Below are positions 8,997 through 18,921 of a stretch of 64,000 bases of DNA, in pieces (position 1 is the first letter of the stretch; each line of letters starts with the position of its first letter). The notes under the pieces are model-generated. The model saw nothing but the letters and a program-made list of their open reading frames with translations. It did not search any database and was not told where the DNA came from. The stretch is taken from NCBI RefSeq assembly GCF_027922045.1, contig NZ_BSEX01000001.1, positions 332,888 through 396,887 on the forward strand, in the 5' to 3' direction. Origin of the DNA: Microbacterium terregens (GTDB lineage: Bacteria > Pseudomonadota > Alphaproteobacteria > Sphingomonadales > Sphingomonadaceae). The position numbers were made by a program, and so were the translations under genes.

Positions 8997-9578
8997 GCTT
9001 CCGCGTCTGGCGAAAGGCCGACTTCCGTCCGCCGCGCCGACGCCTGCTGACAGCCAGCCCCAGTCCCATCGACGCCTGTTCTTGGCTTCGAAGCGTCGCC
9101 ATCTCGTTTTCGGCAGATGGCGCGCGGCTTCGCCGTGGAAGTTCATGCCGCTGGTATTACAGCGCGGCGCTCCGTCTGCCGCAAAGTCGGACCACAGCTT
9201 CAGAACCAGCCCCCTTTGGTCTCACCGCCGCTCTCATTTCACCGGAAAACTTGCTCGGTACATGTAGGACCGCTTCGATTAGTTGCGTCCGCAAGCAACC
9301 AACGTCGGCGCCCTCCCGCCATCCCTTTCTGCCCCAGCAGGAGGAGCCCTCCCGTTTCTCAAGCACCGGGCCCGTAAAAGAACTGCCTAGTACAATAATA
9401 CCAATCGTCACGATCGGTATTGTCTAGATGAAACCTTTGTGACAGCATCGTAACACTGGTGCTCGGGGGCACGATTCACAGCCGGCAGGACGCGGCGCGC
9501 AGAACGCGTGCCGGGGAACTGATCGCACGTGCGGCATGCACGTGCGGCCGACGACCAGGACTGAAACGGGGGAAGACA
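8997..9578. other. 582-base intergenic region upstream of the TonB receptor
   Basis: This gap holds the promoter region of the receptor gene, including the 25-bp palindrome at 9397-9421. The AT-richer stretch 9380-9460 is the likely promoter core. No convincing coding sequence or RNA gene is seen in 9000-9380. Confidence 0.5.
9397..9421 (+). promoter_or_regulatory. 25-bp palindromic operator upstream of the TonB receptor
   Basis: The left arm AATACCAATCGT and right arm ACGATCGGTATT flank a single C; 11 of 12 arm positions are complementary. It lies 158 bases before the receptor ATG, within the AT-richer part of the gap. Symmetry, length and position point to a dimeric transcription factor (GntR or LacI type) controlling the receptor. 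It is unlike the xyl-box near GH115, so the two genes may answer to different regulators. Confidence 0.55.
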
Positions 9579-12500
9579 ATGCTGTTCAAGGGATTGCTGG
9601 CCACAAGTTGCTGCGTGGCCGCGCTGGTTTCCATGCCTGCTTCCGCGCAGGTCCTTGCCGACACCACCGACGCCGCGACGCAGGACGCGCCGGTCTCGAT
9701 CGGCGATCCGGTCGCCTCCGCCAAGCTGGCCGCGGACAGTGCCCGCGACGACACTGCCAGCAGTGACGAGAGCGGCAACGTGATCGTCACCGGCACGCGC
9801 ATCCAGCGCCCGAACAACCACTCGGCAGCCCCGATCGTCACCACCACTGCGGCCGAGATCGCAGCCCAGGGTGCGACCACGATCGAGGAAGTGCTCAACC
9901 GCCTGCCGCAGGTGCAGGTGAACTCCGAGCAGAACTTCAGCGACTCCGAAGGGCGCCAGCGCATCAAGCTGCGCAGCCTCGGCTATGAGCGCACCCTGAC
10001 CCTGATCGACGGCATGCGTGTCGGCCTCGCCAACACGATCGACGTCGGCATCATCCCGACCGCGCTGGTCGAGCGCATCGACGTGCTCACCGGCGGCGCC
10101 TCGTCGGTCTACGGCTCGGATGCGGTGTCGGGCGTCGTCAACTTCATCCTCAAGAAGAACTTCGAAGGCGTCCGCCTCGACGCCAACTACAGCTTCTTCA
10201 ACCACCACAACCGCGCCAATGCCGTGACGGACGCGGCCGAGCGCGCCGGCTTCAACGGCGTGACCGGCATGACCAACGACGGCGGCCGCGCAGAGATCAA
10301 CCTTTCGGCCGGCGCCAACCTGTTCGACAACCGCGTCAACATCACCGGCTTCGTCGACTATCGCCAGTCGGAACTGGTACGGCTGCGCGACCGCTCGTTC
10401 AGCCAGTGCGAAGTGGTGATGCCGACCAACGACGCGCAGCTCTCCTGCTCGCGCGCCAGCTTCACGCCGGCCGGTACGATCATCCCGCAGGCGGGCCCGA
10501 ACGCCGGCCAGATCCTGGTCAACAACCCGAACGGCAACGGCACCTTCATCCCGATCAACAGCGGTCCGGCCGGCAGCTCGGCCAACCCCTATGACGACTG
10601 GGCCTTTCAGCGTCCATTTGACCGCATCAATGCCGGCGGCTTCCTCACGGCGCAGATCACCGACCACGTCGAGCTCTACAGCACCGTGCTCTACTATCGG
10701 GACAAGTCGTACAACACGCAGCTCAACCGCACCTTCAACTTCGGTGCCTATGGCACCGATCCGTTCCGGGTGAACTGCGACAATCCCTTCCTGTCGGGCT
10801 CGCAGGCACAGGTGCTGTGCGGCGAGAACGCTGGCGTCGCGGGCCAGTATGCGCCCATCGACGTGCGCTACCGCTTCGACGGGCTGCCGCTGGTGGAGCA
10901 GGAGTTCACCAACGAAGGCTATCGCATCGTCGCGGGCCTGCGCGGGCGCGTGTTTGACGACGTCTGGTCCTATGACGTGGCCGGCATGATCTCGCGCGCG
11001 AAGCTCAAGACGATCGACGTACCCTTCGCGCAATATGCGAACATCAATCGCTCGCTCGACGTCGTGAACGTGAACGGCACCCCGACCTGCCGCTCGGTGG
11101 TCGACGGCAGCGATCCCAGCTGCGTCCCCTTCAACGCGTTCGCGCCGTTCAACACCGACATGGCGACCAACGAGTATCTCTTCGGCGGCGCGACCGGCGG
11201 CATCCTGACGCGCGTCCCGCGCCTCCTGCAGTTCGTCGGCACCGTCACCGGCGACCTCGGCAAGTACGGCGTCACCTCGCCGTTTGCCGAACAGGGCATC
11301 GCGATCGCGATCGGCGCCGAATACCGCGAGGAGATGGAACGCACGACCGTCAACGAGATCTTCCAGCAGAACAACGGCTACGGCGAGAACCAGCGCGTCA
11401 CCCAGAACATCCTGGAGGGCAACGTCGAAATTCAGGCGCCGCTGGTCGAGCACCAGTCCTGGACCGAGCTGCTCCAGCTCAACGCCGGCTATCGCCAGTC
11501 GAAGTACAACCGCCTCGACGGCAGCTTCGGCACCTGGAAGGTCGAAGGCATCTGGTCGCCGATCAGCGACATCACGCTGCGCGCGTCCTACAACAAGTCG
11601 CAGGCAGCGCCGGGCGTGGGCGCGGCAGCGGGTGCGGCCAACGTCTTCTGGAACCAGGGCTTCTACGCGGATCCGTGCGCGCCGCGCGTCAATCCGGCGA
11701 ACCCGAACGGCCCGCGTCTGGCACCGTCCGCGACGATCGAGCAGTGCCGCAACACCGGTCTTGCCGACAATCTCTACGGCAGCGCGACGCTGATCTGCCC
11801 GGACGATCGCTGCACCGTGCGGGAGGGTGGCTTCAATCTGACGCCGGAGACCGCCTACACCACGACCTTTGGTGTGGTGCTGCGCCCGCGCTTCCTGCCG
11901 GGCCTCACGGTGTCGATCGATCGCTGGCTGATTGACCTCAAGGATCAGCTCGATTTCCTGCAGCCGCAGAACCTGCTCGCCGAGTGCCTCACCACCGGCA
12001 ACGACTATTTCTGCCGCGGCGTCGTGCGCAATCCGGACGGCACGCTGTCGAGCTCGCCGGCCACCAGCCCGTCGACCGGCTGGGTCGCGCGCGGTGCGGC
12101 GAACGGCTACCGGTCGCAGTCGCATGGCTGGGATTTCCAGGGGCAGTATGACCTGAGCCTGGGGAATGCCGGGCGGCTGGACCTGAGCTTCAACGGCACG
12201 CTGATGACGCTCGTCGGCTCGCAGTCGTCGCCGACCGTCGAACCGCGCGATTGCACCGGCTATTGGGGCAATCTGTGCGGCGAGAGCATGCCGAAGTGGG
12301 CGCACCAGTTCCGCACCACCTGGACGTCGCCGGATCGCACCGCCAGCGTCTCGCTGAACTGGCGTCATCGCGGTGCCATGCCGCTCGACGTCTATGCGCC
12401 CGCCGACACCGGCATTCCGGAGCAGCCGGCGAGCGCGCGTCGCGACCAGTATCCGGGCATCGACGCCTACAACTGGTTCGACCTGGCGTTCAGCTTCGAC

Positions 12501-12668
12501 ATCAGCAAGCAGATGACGCTCCGCCTCGCCGCCAACAACATCTTCGACAAGGATCCGCCGATCGTGCCCGACAGCCGCTCGCGGATCGGCCTGCTGCGTG
12601 GCAACACGATCATGGGCTACGACCTGCTCGGTCGCCAGCTCGTCGCCGGTGTCTCCGTGCGGATGTAA
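9579..12668 (+). CDS. TonB-dependent outer-membrane receptor, probably carbohydrate type
   Basis: A 1,029-residue receptor. A signal peptide (MLFKGLLATSCCVAALVS, cleavage after ASA) is followed by the plug domain: VIVTGTRIQRPNNHSA, then the region of EEVLNRLPQV and DGMRVGLANTIDVGIIPTALVERIDVLTGG. The 22-strand barrel ends in VSVRM with the expected terminal aromatic/hydrophobic pattern. ATG 9579 is preceded by GGGGGAAG and begins the signal peptide; an upstream in-frame start adds non-signal sequence. The large size and tyrosine/asparagine-rich loops resemble sphingomonad sugar or oligosaccharide receptors. Proximity to GH115 suggests xylo-oligosaccharides, which is inference. Confidence 0.9.
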   Translation: MLFKGLLATSCCVAALVSMPASAQVLADTTDAATQDAPVSIGDPVASAKLAADSARDDTASSDESGNVIVTGTRIQRPNNHSAAPIVTTTAAEIAAQGATTIEEVLNRLPQVQVNSEQNFSDSEGRQRIKLRSLGYERTLTLIDGMRVGLANTIDVGIIPTALVERIDVLTGGASSVYGSDAVSGVVNFILKKNFEGVRLDANYSFFNHHNRANAVTDAAERAGFNGVTGMTNDGGRAEINLSAGANLFDNRVNITGFVDYRQSELVRLRDRSFSQCEVVMPTNDAQLSCSRASFTPAGTIIPQAGPNAGQILVNNPNGNGTFIPINSGPAGSSANPYDDWAFQRPFDRINAGGFLTAQITDHVELYSTVLYYRDKSYNTQLNRTFNFGAYGTDPFRVNCDNPFLSGSQAQVLCGENAGVAGQYAPIDVRYRFDGLPLVEQEFTNEGYRIVAGLRGRVFDDVWSYDVAGMISRAKLKTIDVPFAQYANINRSLDVVNVNGTPTCRSVVDGSDPSCVPFNAFAPFNTDMATNEYLFGGATGGILTRVPRLLQFVGTVTGDLGKYGVTSPFAEQGIAIAIGAEYREEMERTTVNEIFQQNNGYGENQRVTQNILEGNVEIQAPLVEHQSWTELLQLNAGYRQSKYNRLDGSFGTWKVEGIWSPISDITLRASYNKSQAAPGVGAAAGAANVFWNQGFYADPCAPRVNPANPNGPRLAPSATIEQCRNTGLADNLYGSATLICPDDRCTVREGGFNLTPETAYTTTFGVVLRPRFLPGLTVSIDRWLIDLKDQLDFLQPQNLLAECLTTGNDYFCRGVVRNPDGTLSSSPATSPSTGWVARGAANGYRSQSHGWDFQGQYDLSLGNAGRLDLSFNGTLMTLVGSQSSPTVEPRDCTGYWGNLCGESMPKWAHQFRTTWTSPDRTASVSLNWRHRGAMPLDVYAPADTGIPEQPASARRDQYPGIDAYNWFDLAFSFDISKQMTLRLAANNIFDKDPPIVPDSRSRIGLLRGNTIMGYDLLGRQLVAGVSVRM

Positions 12669-12682
12669 CCCAGACGACGGCC

Positions 12683-12710
12683 GCCCCCCGGAAGATGGCT
12701 TCCGGGGGGC
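12683..12710 (+). terminator. Hairpin terminator after the TonB receptor
   Basis: A perfect 12-bp stem (GCCCCCCGGAAG and CTTCCGGGGGGC) with a four-base loop starts 15 bases after the receptor stop. There is no T-run, so it may act as an mRNA-stabilising or Rho-assisted structure. The rest of the gap to 13018 (about 300 bases) holds no gene that I can support. Confidence 0.7.
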
Positions 12711-13018
12711 GCTCGCCCAGGATCGCGCACCCGCCGCGCGACCCGGCCCCTCTCCCCTCGATCGCACGGCAGCAGCGCTCCGGCCGGAACCCGCAGCGCC
12801 AGTCCGCCAGTCGCGAAAAGCGCTCGACCTGGGCCGGTCCGACGCATGGCCGCCAACCGTTCTCGCGAAGAAAACCCAACGCCCGCTGCGGGAAGTGGAA
12901 TGGTGCGGGATCAGCCTCCCCACCGGAGAGGACAATGGCGGGACCCACACGGGCCACTCACGCCAAGGCACCGCCCTCAGTCGCCGTCGCTATCCTGCTG
13001 GAAAACCCTCTAGGAGGA

Positions 13019-13094
13019 TGGTGCCGCTTACAGGACTCGAACCTGTGACCCCCGCATTACGAATGCGATGCTCTACCAACTGAGCTAAAGCGGC
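13019..13094 (-). tRNA. tRNA-Thr (anticodon CGT)
   Basis: Seen on the minus strand as a full cloverleaf of 76 bases including encoded CCA. The acceptor stem is GCCGCTT/AAGCGGC, the D-arm TAGCTCAGTTGGTAGAGC and the T-arm has GGTTCGAGTCC. The anticodon stem TCGCA/TGCGG encloses TTCGTAA, giving anticodon CGT for threonine ACG codons. The discriminator base is A. Confidence 0.95.
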
Positions 13095-13277
13095 ACATGG
13101 GGCGCACAGCGCCTCGTGGGAAGCGCGCGCTTACCAGCGGGTGGCGGCGCTGGCAAGCGCCGCTTGCGCTGTTTTCGCACATTGCCGGCCGCCGCCGCCC
13201 GCCGGGGATTGTTTCATTCATCCTTTACCATGAACCGTCACAATGCACCCGGGCAGCGACGCCCGTGAGGATCGACT

Positions 13278-14126
13278 ATGGACAGGGCGCGCGGGCCGGA
13301 CGACCAGCCCGAACGAGAGGAGTTCGACCGCGATGGCGTCGGACAGGGGCCGGAACCGCAGCGCGTGATCGGCGGCGACGAGCGGCGGATGCATGTCCGC
13401 GCGTACAACCACTGGATTTCGCTGCTCAAGGGCCGCACCTATCCGACCATCGACGAGCTGGATCTCGCAGGAGCCGGCGATTTCGGCCCGCACGGCGTGC
13501 TGCTCGACTTCTCGCACGACGATGCCGAGCCGCGCATCCGCTTCATCGGCCATGCCGTGCGCGAGGAGTGCGGCGTCACCTCCGGCATCCTCAGGATCGC
13601 GGACGTACCGCAGGGCTCACTGCTGGCGCGCCTCACCGAGCAATATCCGCAGATCCTGGCCAGCCGCGCGCCGATCGGGTTCGAGGCCGAGTTCGTGTCG
13701 CAACGCGGCTACCCCACCCTCTATCGCGGCATCCTGATGCCCTTCTCGTCCGACCAGCGCCGGATCAACTTCATCTATGGCGTGATCAACTGGAAGGAGG
13801 TCGCCGACGCGCGCATCCAGGCGCAGCTGGCAGCGGAGATGGCGGACTCCCGCAGCACCGATGCGCCGCCCCCCGCCCCCGTCGCACCCGCCTGGGCCGA
13901 CGGGCCGAGCGCAGGGCTGGACGCGCCGGTAGCCGACCTTCGATCCGCGAGCGACGTGCTGCGCGCCGCTCCCGCGCTCGGATCGGTCGATCTGGATGCA
14001 GGGACGGAGGAGTTCGTCCTGCTGCTCGGGCGTGCGACGCTGGACGGCCGCGTCGAGATCGTCGGCGCCGTCGACGGCAGCGACGGTCTCACGCAGGAGG
14101 CGATCCGCCGCCTGCGGCGGGACTGA
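13278..14126 (+). CDS. PAS-like domain protein, conserved upstream of GDH
   Basis: A 282-residue soluble protein. After an acidic, Pro/Arg-rich start (1-37) comes a PAS-like domain (about 38-175): RAYNHWISLLKGRTYPTIDEL, LLDFSHDDAEPRIRFIGHAV, and ILMPFSSDQRRINFIYGVINWK. This pattern is known from alphaproteobacterial PAS_5-type proteins. The remainder is Ala/Asp-rich and ends with a short domain (TEEFVLLLGRATLDGRVEIVG). No kinase, cyclase or DNA-binding output domain is seen. It lies 71 bases upstream of the GDH gene on the same strand, so co-regulation is possible. Ligand and partner are unknown. Confidence 0.65.
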   Translation: MDRARGPDDQPEREEFDRDGVGQGPEPQRVIGGDERRMHVRAYNHWISLLKGRTYPTIDELDLAGAGDFGPHGVLLDFSHDDAEPRIRFIGHAVREECGVTSGILRIADVPQGSLLARLTEQYPQILASRAPIGFEAEFVSQRGYPTLYRGILMPFSSDQRRINFIYGVINWKEVADARIQAQLAAEMADSRSTDAPPPAPVAPAWADGPSAGLDAPVADLRSASDVLRAAPALGSVDLDAGTEEFVLLLGRATLDGRVEIVGAVDGSDGLTQEAIRRLRRD

Positions 14127-14197
14127 CGCAGCGCAGCAATCCGTTCGCACCTGCGACAAGGGTTGAGCCGGTCGAAGCCGGGGCGCATATCCCTGCC

Positions 14198-17100
14198 ATG
14201 ACCGAAGAGGATAAGGTGCCGCAGGCAATTGCGGCGAGGTTGTTCGATGGTGCGCTTCCGAGCGAACTCGAAGGACTCGGAACCGAGGAACGGGAGGCGG
14301 CGGTACGGCTGGTGGCGGATGCCGCCCGCGCCCGCCCGCCCGGCTCCGCCTCCATCGCCATCGACAGTGTCACCACCGACGGGCGCCGCCGCATGCGGCT
14401 TGCCGTGGTCAACGACGACATGCCCTTCCTGGTCGATTCGATCGCGGCCGCGATCACGGGCCACAATCTTCTCATCGAACGCATCATCCACCCCGTGCTC
14501 CCGGTCGTGCGCGACGGAGCCGGCTCCATTGTCGACATCGCCGACGGCGGCGCGCGCGAATCGATGGTCTATATCGAGATGGACCGCGTCGACGCCCGGC
14601 TCCGCCGCGAACTGAGCGACGAGATCGAGCGCAACCTGGCGGACGTCCGCGCCGCAGTCGCCGATTGGCAGCCGATGCAGCAGGCGATGCGCGACGATGC
14701 GGCGCAGACGCCCGATCCGGAGACCCGCGCGCTGCTCGAATGGTTCCTGGACCGCAACTTCACGCTGCTGGGGCATCTGCGCTGGTCGGCGGGCGAGAGC
14801 GACCGCGACTGCCTGGGCATCGCCCGTCGCCCCATCCACAGCCAGATGCTGGCCGAAAGCTCCCGCCAGCGCGCGATCGCCTGGTTCGAAGCAGGCCACT
14901 CGCTGCTGCTGCTCAAATCGAACGCGCTCTCGACCGTCCACCGCCGCGCACCCCTCGACCTGGTCGTGCTGCCGATCCGCGAAGGCGGCCAGGTCGTCGG
15001 CCTGTCGATCCACGCCGGGCTCTGGACGAGCGCTGCGCTGCATGCCGCCCCCGCCGACGTGCCGGTGCTGCGCCGCAACCTCGCCGCGCTCCAGGCGCAG
15101 TTCGGTTTCGACCCCACCGGCCACGCCGGCAAGTCGCTCGCCCATGCGCTGACCGCCCTGCCCCATGATCTCACCACCGCCTTCCCGCCGGAGGCGCTGG
15201 AGACGCTGGCGCTCACCGCCATGTCGATCGCGGACCGGCCGCGCTCGCGGGTGGTGCTGATCCGCAGCCCGCTCGGACGCCACCTGTTCGCGTTCGTCTG
15301 GCTGCAGCGCGACGATCTCTCGACCGGCCGGCGCAGCGCCATCGGCGACATGCTGTGCGAGGCGGCGCACGCCCGGCTGCTCAGCTGGACGATCGCCGTC
15401 GAGGGCGACGCCGCGCTGATCCGCTACATGCTCGACCTGCGCGGCGAGGGGCAGATGCCCGACGGCGCGGAGCTCGACCGGCGCGTCGAACGGATGGTCC
15501 GCGGCTGGAGCCCGGCGATCGAGGCAGCGCTCGGCGAGATCGCGCCCTCAGGCGCCGCCGCCCGCCTGGCGCTGCGCTATGCCGGCGCGTTCCCGGTCAA
15601 CTACCGCAACGTCAACACGGCCGAGGAAGCGGCGCACGACGTGCTGCGCCTCGGAAGCCTCAGCGACACCGGCAGCCGCTCGGTCCGCATCCTGACGGCG
15701 CCCGACGGAACGCTGCGGATCAAGCTCTACCGCCAGGGCGGCGCGCTTTCGCTGTCGGATGCGGTGCCGGTGTTCGAGAACTTCGGTTTCCGCGTGGTGG
15801 AGGAAATCCCCACCCGCCTCAGCGACGAGGCGCAGTCCTTCATCCACGACTTCGCGGTCGAGCTGCCAGGCGCCACCGGTGCGCCGCAGTTCGACGTGGG
15901 CGTGGCGGAGGAAGCGATCGCCGCCGTGCTGGAGAACCGGGCCGAGAACGACGGCTTCAACCGGCTGATCGTCGAAGCCGGGCTTGCCCCCGCCTCTGTC
16001 GTGCTGTTCCGCGCCTGGTTCCGCTATCTGCGCCAGGCGGGGCTCACCTATCCGCTCGGCACGGTCGTCGACGCGCTCCGCCGCGCGCCGAAGGTGGCGC
16101 GTGCGCTGGTCGAGCGCTTCGCGGCGATCCACGATCCGGCGAACGCGGACGCAGCGCGGGCCGAGGAAGCGGACGCCGCGATCGAGCGCGGGCTCGACGC
16201 CGTCTCTGCCATCGACGACGACCGCATCCTGCGCGCGATGCGTGCGCTAATCGGCGCGACGCTGCGCACCAACGCCTTTGCCCCGGCCGCGGCCGAAGCG
16301 CTGGCGTTCAAGCTCGACAGCGCCAAGGTGCCGGGCCTGCCCAAGCCGCTGCCCTGGCGGGAGATCTTCGTCTATTCGCCGCGCGTGGAGGGCATCCACC
16401 TCCGCGCGGGTCCGGTCGCCCGCGGTGGTCTGCGCTGGTCGGACCGGCGCGATGACTTCCGCACCGAGATCCTGGGCCTGATGAAGGCGCAGCGGGTCAA
16501 GAACGCGGTGATCGTGCCGACCGGCGCCAAGGGCGGCTTCTACCCCAAGCAGCTCCCTTCTCCCTCGGATCGCGACGCCTGGCTGGCGGAGGGGACGGAG
16601 AGCTACCGCATCTTCATCCGCACGCTGCTGTCGATCACCGACAACCTGGTCGAGAACCGCGTCGTTCATCCTGAGGGCGTGACGATCCTCGACGGCGAGG
16701 ACCCGTATTTCGTGGTCGCCGCTGACAAGGGCACCGCCACCTTCTCCGACGTCGCCAATGCGCTGGCCATGGAGCGCGGCTTCTGGCTGGGCGATGCCTT
16801 CGCCAGCGGCGGCAGCCACGGCTATGACCACAAGGCGATGGGCATCACCGCGCGCGGCGGCTGGGTGTCGGTCCAGCGCCACTTCTTGGAAATGGGCGTC
16901 GACGTGCAGGCCGATCCGGTCACCGTCGTCGGCTGCGGCGACATGTCGGGCGACGTGTTCGGCAACGGCATGCTCCTGTCCAAGTCGATCAAGCTGCAGG
17001 CCGCGTTCGACCACCGCCACATCTTCCTCGATCCGAACCCGGATGCCGCCAAGAGCTGGGAGGAGCGCCAGCGGCTGTTCAACCTCCCCCGCTCCAGCTG

Positions 17101-18796
17101 GGATGATTACGACAAGGGCCTGATCTCGGAAGGCGGCGGCGTCTTCCCGCGCACCGCCAAGACGATCCCGCTGTCCGAGCCCGTGCGCCGCATGCTGGGC
17201 ATCGAGGACACCGAGCTCGACCCGACCGCGCTGATCTCCGCGATCCTGCGCGCGCCCGCCGACCTGCTGTGGTTCGGCGGCATCGGCACCTATGTGAAGG
17301 CAGGGCATGAGGCGCATTCGGACGTCGGCGATCCCGCCAACGATCGCATCCGCGTCAATGCGGAGGCGCTGCGCGTAAAGGTCGTCGGCGAAGGCGCGAA
17401 CCTGGGCGTGACGCAAGCCGCGCGCATCGCCTTTGCGGCCAAGGGCGGCCGCATCAACACCGACTTCATCGACAATTCGGCCGGCGTCGACTGCTCGGAC
17501 AATGAGGTCAACATCAAGATCGCACTGAATCGCGAAATGACGGAAGGGCGGCTCGGGTTCGAGGATCGCAACGCGCTGCTGGCCGAAATGACGGATGACG
17601 TCGCGCGGCTGGTGCTGGAGGACAATCGCCTCCAGACGCTCGCCCTCTCCTTCATGGAAGGCGATGGCGCCGTCGCAGTGCCGAGCTATGTCCGCGTGAT
17701 CGAGATGCTCGAAAGCGCCGGCCGGCTCGACCGCGCGGTGGAGGGCCTCGCCCCCAACGACGAGCTGCTGCGGCGCGCCCAGGAGGGCCAAGGCTTCACC
17801 CGCCCGGAACTGGCGGTGCTGCTCGCCTCGGCCAAGCTCGCGCTCCAGGACGCGATCGAGGCGAACCGGCTCGGCCACACGCCCGAACTGCTGCCGGACC
17901 TGCAGGCCGCGTTCCCGCGCGCCATGCAGGCACGCTTCGGCGATGCGATCGAACAGCACCGCCTGCGTGGGGAGATCGTCGCCACCAAGCTCGCGAACCG
18001 CATCGTCAACCGGCTGGGCGTGCTCCACCCGACCGAACTGGTCGAGGAGGAAGGCGCCGCCGTCGGCGATCTGGCCGCGATGTTCGTCGTCGCCGAACGG
18101 CTGTTCGACCTCCCCACCCTCTGGGCGCAGATCGAGCAGGCCGACATCGGCGAGGACGCGCGCCTCGCGCTGATCGGCCATGCCGCCGCCGCCACCCGCG
18201 TGCAAATCGCCGACCTGCTGCGCGCCTGCCGCCCGGGCACGCGCCCGGCCGAGGCCATCGCGCGGCTGAAGCCGGCGATCGACCGCCTGGACGCGCAGGC
18301 GGATTCGCTCCTGCTGAGCGAGGCCCGCGCCCAGAGCGAGCGGATGCGCGAGCGCCTTGCCGCGGCCGGCGCTCCCGACGCGCTGAGCGCCCGCGTCGTC
18401 CGCCTGTTCGACCTGGACGGCGCCATCGGCCTGGCCGACCTGGGGGCAGAGCGCGGCGTGGACGAAGTCGTACTCGCCCATGCGTTCACGCACCTGGGCG
18501 AAGCGCTGGGGCTCGACTGGGCGCAGGCTGCCACGGCGCGCATCACCAGCGGCGATCCGTGGGAGCGGCTGCTGATCGCCGGCCTCTCGCGCGACTTCCA
18601 GCAGCTGCGGCTCGACTTCCTCGCCCGGATCGACGGCACCGATCCGCAGGCGGCGGTCGATGCGTGGATGGCGGAAAACCAGCCCCGCGTCGCGCAGTTC
18701 ACTGCGCTGGTGGCCCGCGCCCGGCTGGCGCCCACCCCGACGCTGGCGATCCTCGCGCAGATCGCCGGGCAGGCGCGCGTCCTGCTGGGGCGTTGA
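14198..18796 (+). CDS. NAD-specific glutamate dehydrogenase, large (about 180 kDa) type
   Basis: A 1,532-residue enzyme of the Bac_GDH family (S_180 type), converting glutamate and NAD to 2-oxoglutarate and ammonia. An N-terminal ACT-like regulatory region (SIAIDSVTTDGRRRMRLAVVNDDMPFLVDSI, about 50-80) precedes the catalytic core. The substrate site is GGLRWSDRRDDFRTEILGLMKAQRVKNA and PTGAKGGFYPK (about 745-790). The dinucleotide domain follows (GGIGTYVKAG about 1026; VGEGANLGVTQAARI about 1063). The ATG at 14198 is used; the open frame extends upstream to 13097 only through the PAS gene's other frame. Catabolic function in glutamate use is well established for the family. Confidence 0.93.
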   Translation: MTEEDKVPQAIAARLFDGALPSELEGLGTEEREAAVRLVADAARARPPGSASIAIDSVTTDGRRRMRLAVVNDDMPFLVDSIAAAITGHNLLIERIIHPVLPVVRDGAGSIVDIADGGARESMVYIEMDRVDARLRRELSDEIERNLADVRAAVADWQPMQQAMRDDAAQTPDPETRALLEWFLDRNFTLLGHLRWSAGESDRDCLGIARRPIHSQMLAESSRQRAIAWFEAGHSLLLLKSNALSTVHRRAPLDLVVLPIREGGQVVGLSIHAGLWTSAALHAAPADVPVLRRNLAALQAQFGFDPTGHAGKSLAHALTALPHDLTTAFPPEALETLALTAMSIADRPRSRVVLIRSPLGRHLFAFVWLQRDDLSTGRRSAIGDMLCEAAHARLLSWTIAVEGDAALIRYMLDLRGEGQMPDGAELDRRVERMVRGWSPAIEAALGEIAPSGAAARLALRYAGAFPVNYRNVNTAEEAAHDVLRLGSLSDTGSRSVRILTAPDGTLRIKLYRQGGALSLSDAVPVFENFGFRVVEEIPTRLSDEAQSFIHDFAVELPGATGAPQFDVGVAEEAIAAVLENRAENDGFNRLIVEAGLAPASVVLFRAWFRYLRQAGLTYPLGTVVDALRRAPKVARALVERFAAIHDPANADAARAEEADAAIERGLDAVSAIDDDRILRAMRALIGATLRTNAFAPAAAEALAFKLDSAKVPGLPKPLPWREIFVYSPRVEGIHLRAGPVARGGLRWSDRRDDFRTEILGLMKAQRVKNAVIVPTGAKGGFYPKQLPSPSDRDAWLAEGTESYRIFIRTLLSITDNLVENRVVHPEGVTILDGEDPYFVVAADKGTATFSDVANALAMERGFWLGDAFASGGSHGYDHKAMGITARGGWVSVQRHFLEMGVDVQADPVTVVGCGDMSGDVFGNGMLLSKSIKLQAAFDHRHIFLDPNPDAAKSWEERQRLFNLPRSSWDDYDKGLISEGGGVFPRTAKTIPLSEPVRRMLGIEDTELDPTALISAILRAPADLLWFGGIGTYVKAGHEAHSDVGDPANDRIRVNAEALRVKVVGEGANLGVTQAARIAFAAKGGRINTDFIDNSAGVDCSDNEVNIKIALNREMTEGRLGFEDRNALLAEMTDDVARLVLEDNRLQTLALSFMEGDGAVAVPSYVRVIEMLESAGRLDRAVEGLAPNDELLRRAQEGQGFTRPELAVLLASAKLALQDAIEANRLGHTPELLPDLQAAFPRAMQARFGDAIEQHRLRGEIVATKLANRIVNRLGVLHPTELVEEEGAAVGDLAAMFVVAERLFDLPTLWAQIEQADIGEDARLALIGHAAAATRVQIADLLRACRPGTRPAEAIARLKPAIDRLDAQADSLLLSEARAQSERMRERLAAAGAPDALSARVVRLFDLDGAIGLADLGAERGVDEVVLAHAFTHLGEALGLDWAQAATARITSGDPWERLLIAGLSRDFQQLRLDFLARIDGTDPQAAVDAWMAENQPRVAQFTALVARARLAPTPTLAILAQIAGQARVLLGR

Positions 18797-18861
18797 TTCA
18801 AGGCCGCGGCGGCCCTTCGGGGTCGCCGCGGTCCTCGCGCCCGAGGCGTTCTTCACTTCCT

Positions 18862-18885
18862 TGTTGCAATTGAGAATTGTTCGCG
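18862..18885 (+). promoter_or_regulatory. Fur-box-like site upstream of the PepSY operon
   Basis: The stretch around 18866-18884 (GCAATTGAGAATTGTTCGC) contains the CAATT-GAG-AATTG dyad. It matches the classical Fur 19-mer GATAATGATAATCATTATC at 11 of 19 positions, including the TGAGAAT-type core. It lies about 40 bases before the PepSY gene start at 18922. Iron control would fit the locus; the match alone is modest. Confidence 0.45.
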
Positions 18886-18921
18886 TATTCGAAGGGCACA
18901 TCCTTTCGAACAGCGATCCGC

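Noticed and set aside
12610..12957. A minus-strand 115-codon frame after the TonB receptor
   Set aside because: It overlaps the terminator hairpin, has no ribosome site and no recognisable domain. It might be a gene remnant, but I cannot support it.
9408..12971. A 1,187-codon open frame on the minus strand, opposite the TonB receptor
   Set aside because: It is antisense to a clear receptor gene; high-GC codon bias keeps the opposite strand open. Composition is Arg/Ala/Gly-rich with no recognisable domain.
13097..14197. Upstream extension of the GDH frame to 13097
   Set aside because: The extension overlaps the PAS-like gene in another frame and is Arg/Pro-rich; ATG 14198 gives a normal GDH start.
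16247..18901. Long minus-strand frame opposite the GDH gene
   Set aside because: No domain, and it is explained by GC-rich codon positions of the GDH gene.
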